Origin: Acidobacteriota bacterium
GTDB lineage: Bacteria; Acidobacteriota; Terriglobia; UBA7540
Direction of reading: 5' to 3'
Length of the DNA stretch: 6,333 nucleotides
NCBI GenBank assembly: GCA_021789565.1
Contig: JAJYJL010000524.1
Coordinates: 1-6,333, forward strand
Both the position numbers and the translations under genes were made by a program. The notes below the pieces were generated by a model, which saw only the letters and a list, made by a program, of their open reading frames with translations, was not told where the DNA came from and searched no databases. Of the stretch, positions 5,604 through 6,333 are shown one piece after another (position 1 is the first letter of the stretch; each line of letters begins with the position of its first letter).

Positions 5604-6224
5604 TGCGCCCTGGAACGCAATCACCTGCAGAAGCTGTTCGATGTGCTGAGCACGAGCGGCCAGTATCGAGGCCCGGAGAATGCCCGGTGCATACGCGCAT
5701 TCGTGCTCTTGCCACGTCACAGCGGCTTGCGGATCGGCGGCGCTGTGACGTTGGAGCGTTGCCGCATCACCGACGACAAACTATTTCTCTACACGGCCAA
5801 GACGGGAACGCCGGTCTATTGCCCGCTTCCCGATTTCCTCTTGACGGCGCTTGAGGCCGTGCCGAAAATCAGTGGGAAGTATTTGTTCTGGACAGGCGAA
5901 TCGAAGATCGGGAGCGCAACAGGCGATTGGCAACGGACGCTCAAAGGTGTGTTCCAGGAAGCAGGAATCCCCGACGGACACGCACACCGCTTCCGGGACA
6001 CTTTCGCCGTCGAGTTGCTTAAGGCCGGGGTACCGATGGAGCGCGTATCGATGCTGCTTGGGCATAGCAGCATCAAAGTGACCGAAAAATATTATTCGCA
6101 TTGGGTGGCCGCACGGCAGGAGCAACTTGAAGTTGATGTGAGGCGCGCTTGGGAAGCTCCTGCCGAAGCGAAGGGGACGCCACAGGCACACGAAAAATCG
6201 GGAGGCGCTAACCGAGCGCAATGA
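5604..6224 (+). pseudogene. Tyrosine recombinase/integrase, catalytic domain remnant
   Basis: The frame encodes the catalytic half of a phage-type integrase. Counting from the GTG at 5643, these are visible: the first arginine R30 in SGLRIGGAVTL; a likely beta-hairpin lysine K53 (TAKTGTP); H115 and R118 in HAHRFRDTFA; H141 in LLGHSSIKVTEK; and the tyrosine nucleophile in KYYSHW (Y150 or Y151, more likely Y151). The whole catalytic set is present. The frame is open back to a TGA at 5601-5603, and family-like sequence (LERNHLQKLFDVL) precedes the GTG. The GTG is therefore probably internal to a longer original gene whose N-terminal DNA-binding domain (roughly 100-200 residues) is missing. No ribosome site is evident. 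The stop lies 12 bp from the tRNA-Ser 3' end, typical of an island integrase beside its attachment site. Activity is unlikely without the arm/core-binding domain. Confidence 0.82.
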
Positions 6225-6236
6225 AAGGGGTAAGAA

Positions 6237-6261
6237 TGGCGGAGAGGGTGGGATTCGAACC
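6237..6261. other. Candidate attachment site (att) in the tRNA-Ser 3' end
   Basis: Tyrosine recombinases of this kind usually insert at the 3' end of a tRNA, where the T arm and acceptor form the core. The recombinase remnant ends next to this point. No second copy of the tRNA 3' end is present in the window, so the other boundary, if it survives, is outside it. The assignment is inferred from position only. Confidence 0.35.
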
Positions 6262-6330
6262 CACGTGCCCGCTTTTGGCAGGCAAGACGCTTTCGAGGCG
6301 CCCCCGTTATAACCACTTCGGTACCTCTCC
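6237..6330 (-). tRNA. tRNA-Ser, anticodon CGA
   Basis: A complete 94-nt class II tRNA reads on the minus strand. The acceptor stem is GGAGAGG (6330-6324) with CCTCTCC (6247-6241), then discriminator G and an encoded CCA (6239-6237). The anticodon stem GGCGC/GCGTC holds the loop CTCGAAA, giving anticodon CGA, which reads the serine codon UCG. A long variable arm (TGCCTGC-CAAAA-GCGGGCA, 7 bp with one wobble) is the serine hallmark. The T arm is GTGGG-TTCGAAT-CCCAC. The gene is intact, so any integration here would have restored the tRNA 3' end. Confidence 0.97.
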
Positions 6331-6333
6331 GCA

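Overview
The window looks like an accessory or island-edge segment of a bacterial chromosome, most plausibly from an Acidobacteriota-like soil organism. That placement is an inference. It rests on the combination of an exopolysaccharide export pair, a secreted Ig-like plus parallel beta-helix protein, a REP-associated tyrosine transposase (RAYT) relic and a dispersed palindromic repeat with GTCATYCYGAGG ends. No single marker gene fixes the phylum.

Left part (1-1070, minus strand): two genes of a Wzx/Wzy-type exopolysaccharide export operon, transcribed leftward. The first is a periplasmic polysaccharide export (OPX, Wza/GumB-like) protein. After a 22-bp gap comes a chain-length determinant/co-polymerase (PCP, Wzz/GumC-like) protein that runs off the left edge. 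Their leader (1071-1392) holds three inverted repeats, including a perfect 14-bp stem at 1338-1370.

Middle part (1393-2567): mostly gene-poor. It contains one doubtful small minus-strand ORF, a 103-bp segment bounded by 9-bp inverted repeats (1677-1779), several GC-rich hairpins around 2020-2230 and an AT-rich stretch that probably carries the promoter of the next gene. At 2568 a GTG start with a strong ribosome binding site opens a 593-codon gene. It encodes an exported, probably lipid-anchored protein with an Ig-like domain followed by a right-handed parallel beta-helix, the fold of many polysaccharide lyases and epimerases.

Right part (4350-6333): a graveyard of mobile DNA next to a tRNA gene. 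From left to right it contains: the 3' end of a sigma-54 activator gene (minus), lacking the first part of its ATPase domain; a 120-bp imperfect palindromic repeat; the frameshifted and truncated 5' half of a RAYT transposase (minus); the catalytic half of a tyrosine recombinase (plus), without its N-terminal DNA-binding domain; and a complete tRNA-Ser(CGA) (minus). The recombinase ends 12 bp from the tRNA 3' end, the usual arrangement for a genomic island attachment site.

Taken together, the exopolysaccharide export pair and the secreted beta-helix protein may belong to one envelope-polysaccharide locus, although they are divergent and separated by about 1.5 kb. The right-hand third records successive insertion and deletion at a tRNA hot spot. 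I see no intact novel defence or mobile system. The points most worth a second look are the composite scar at 4524-5501, the repeat element, and the structured gene-free leader regions.
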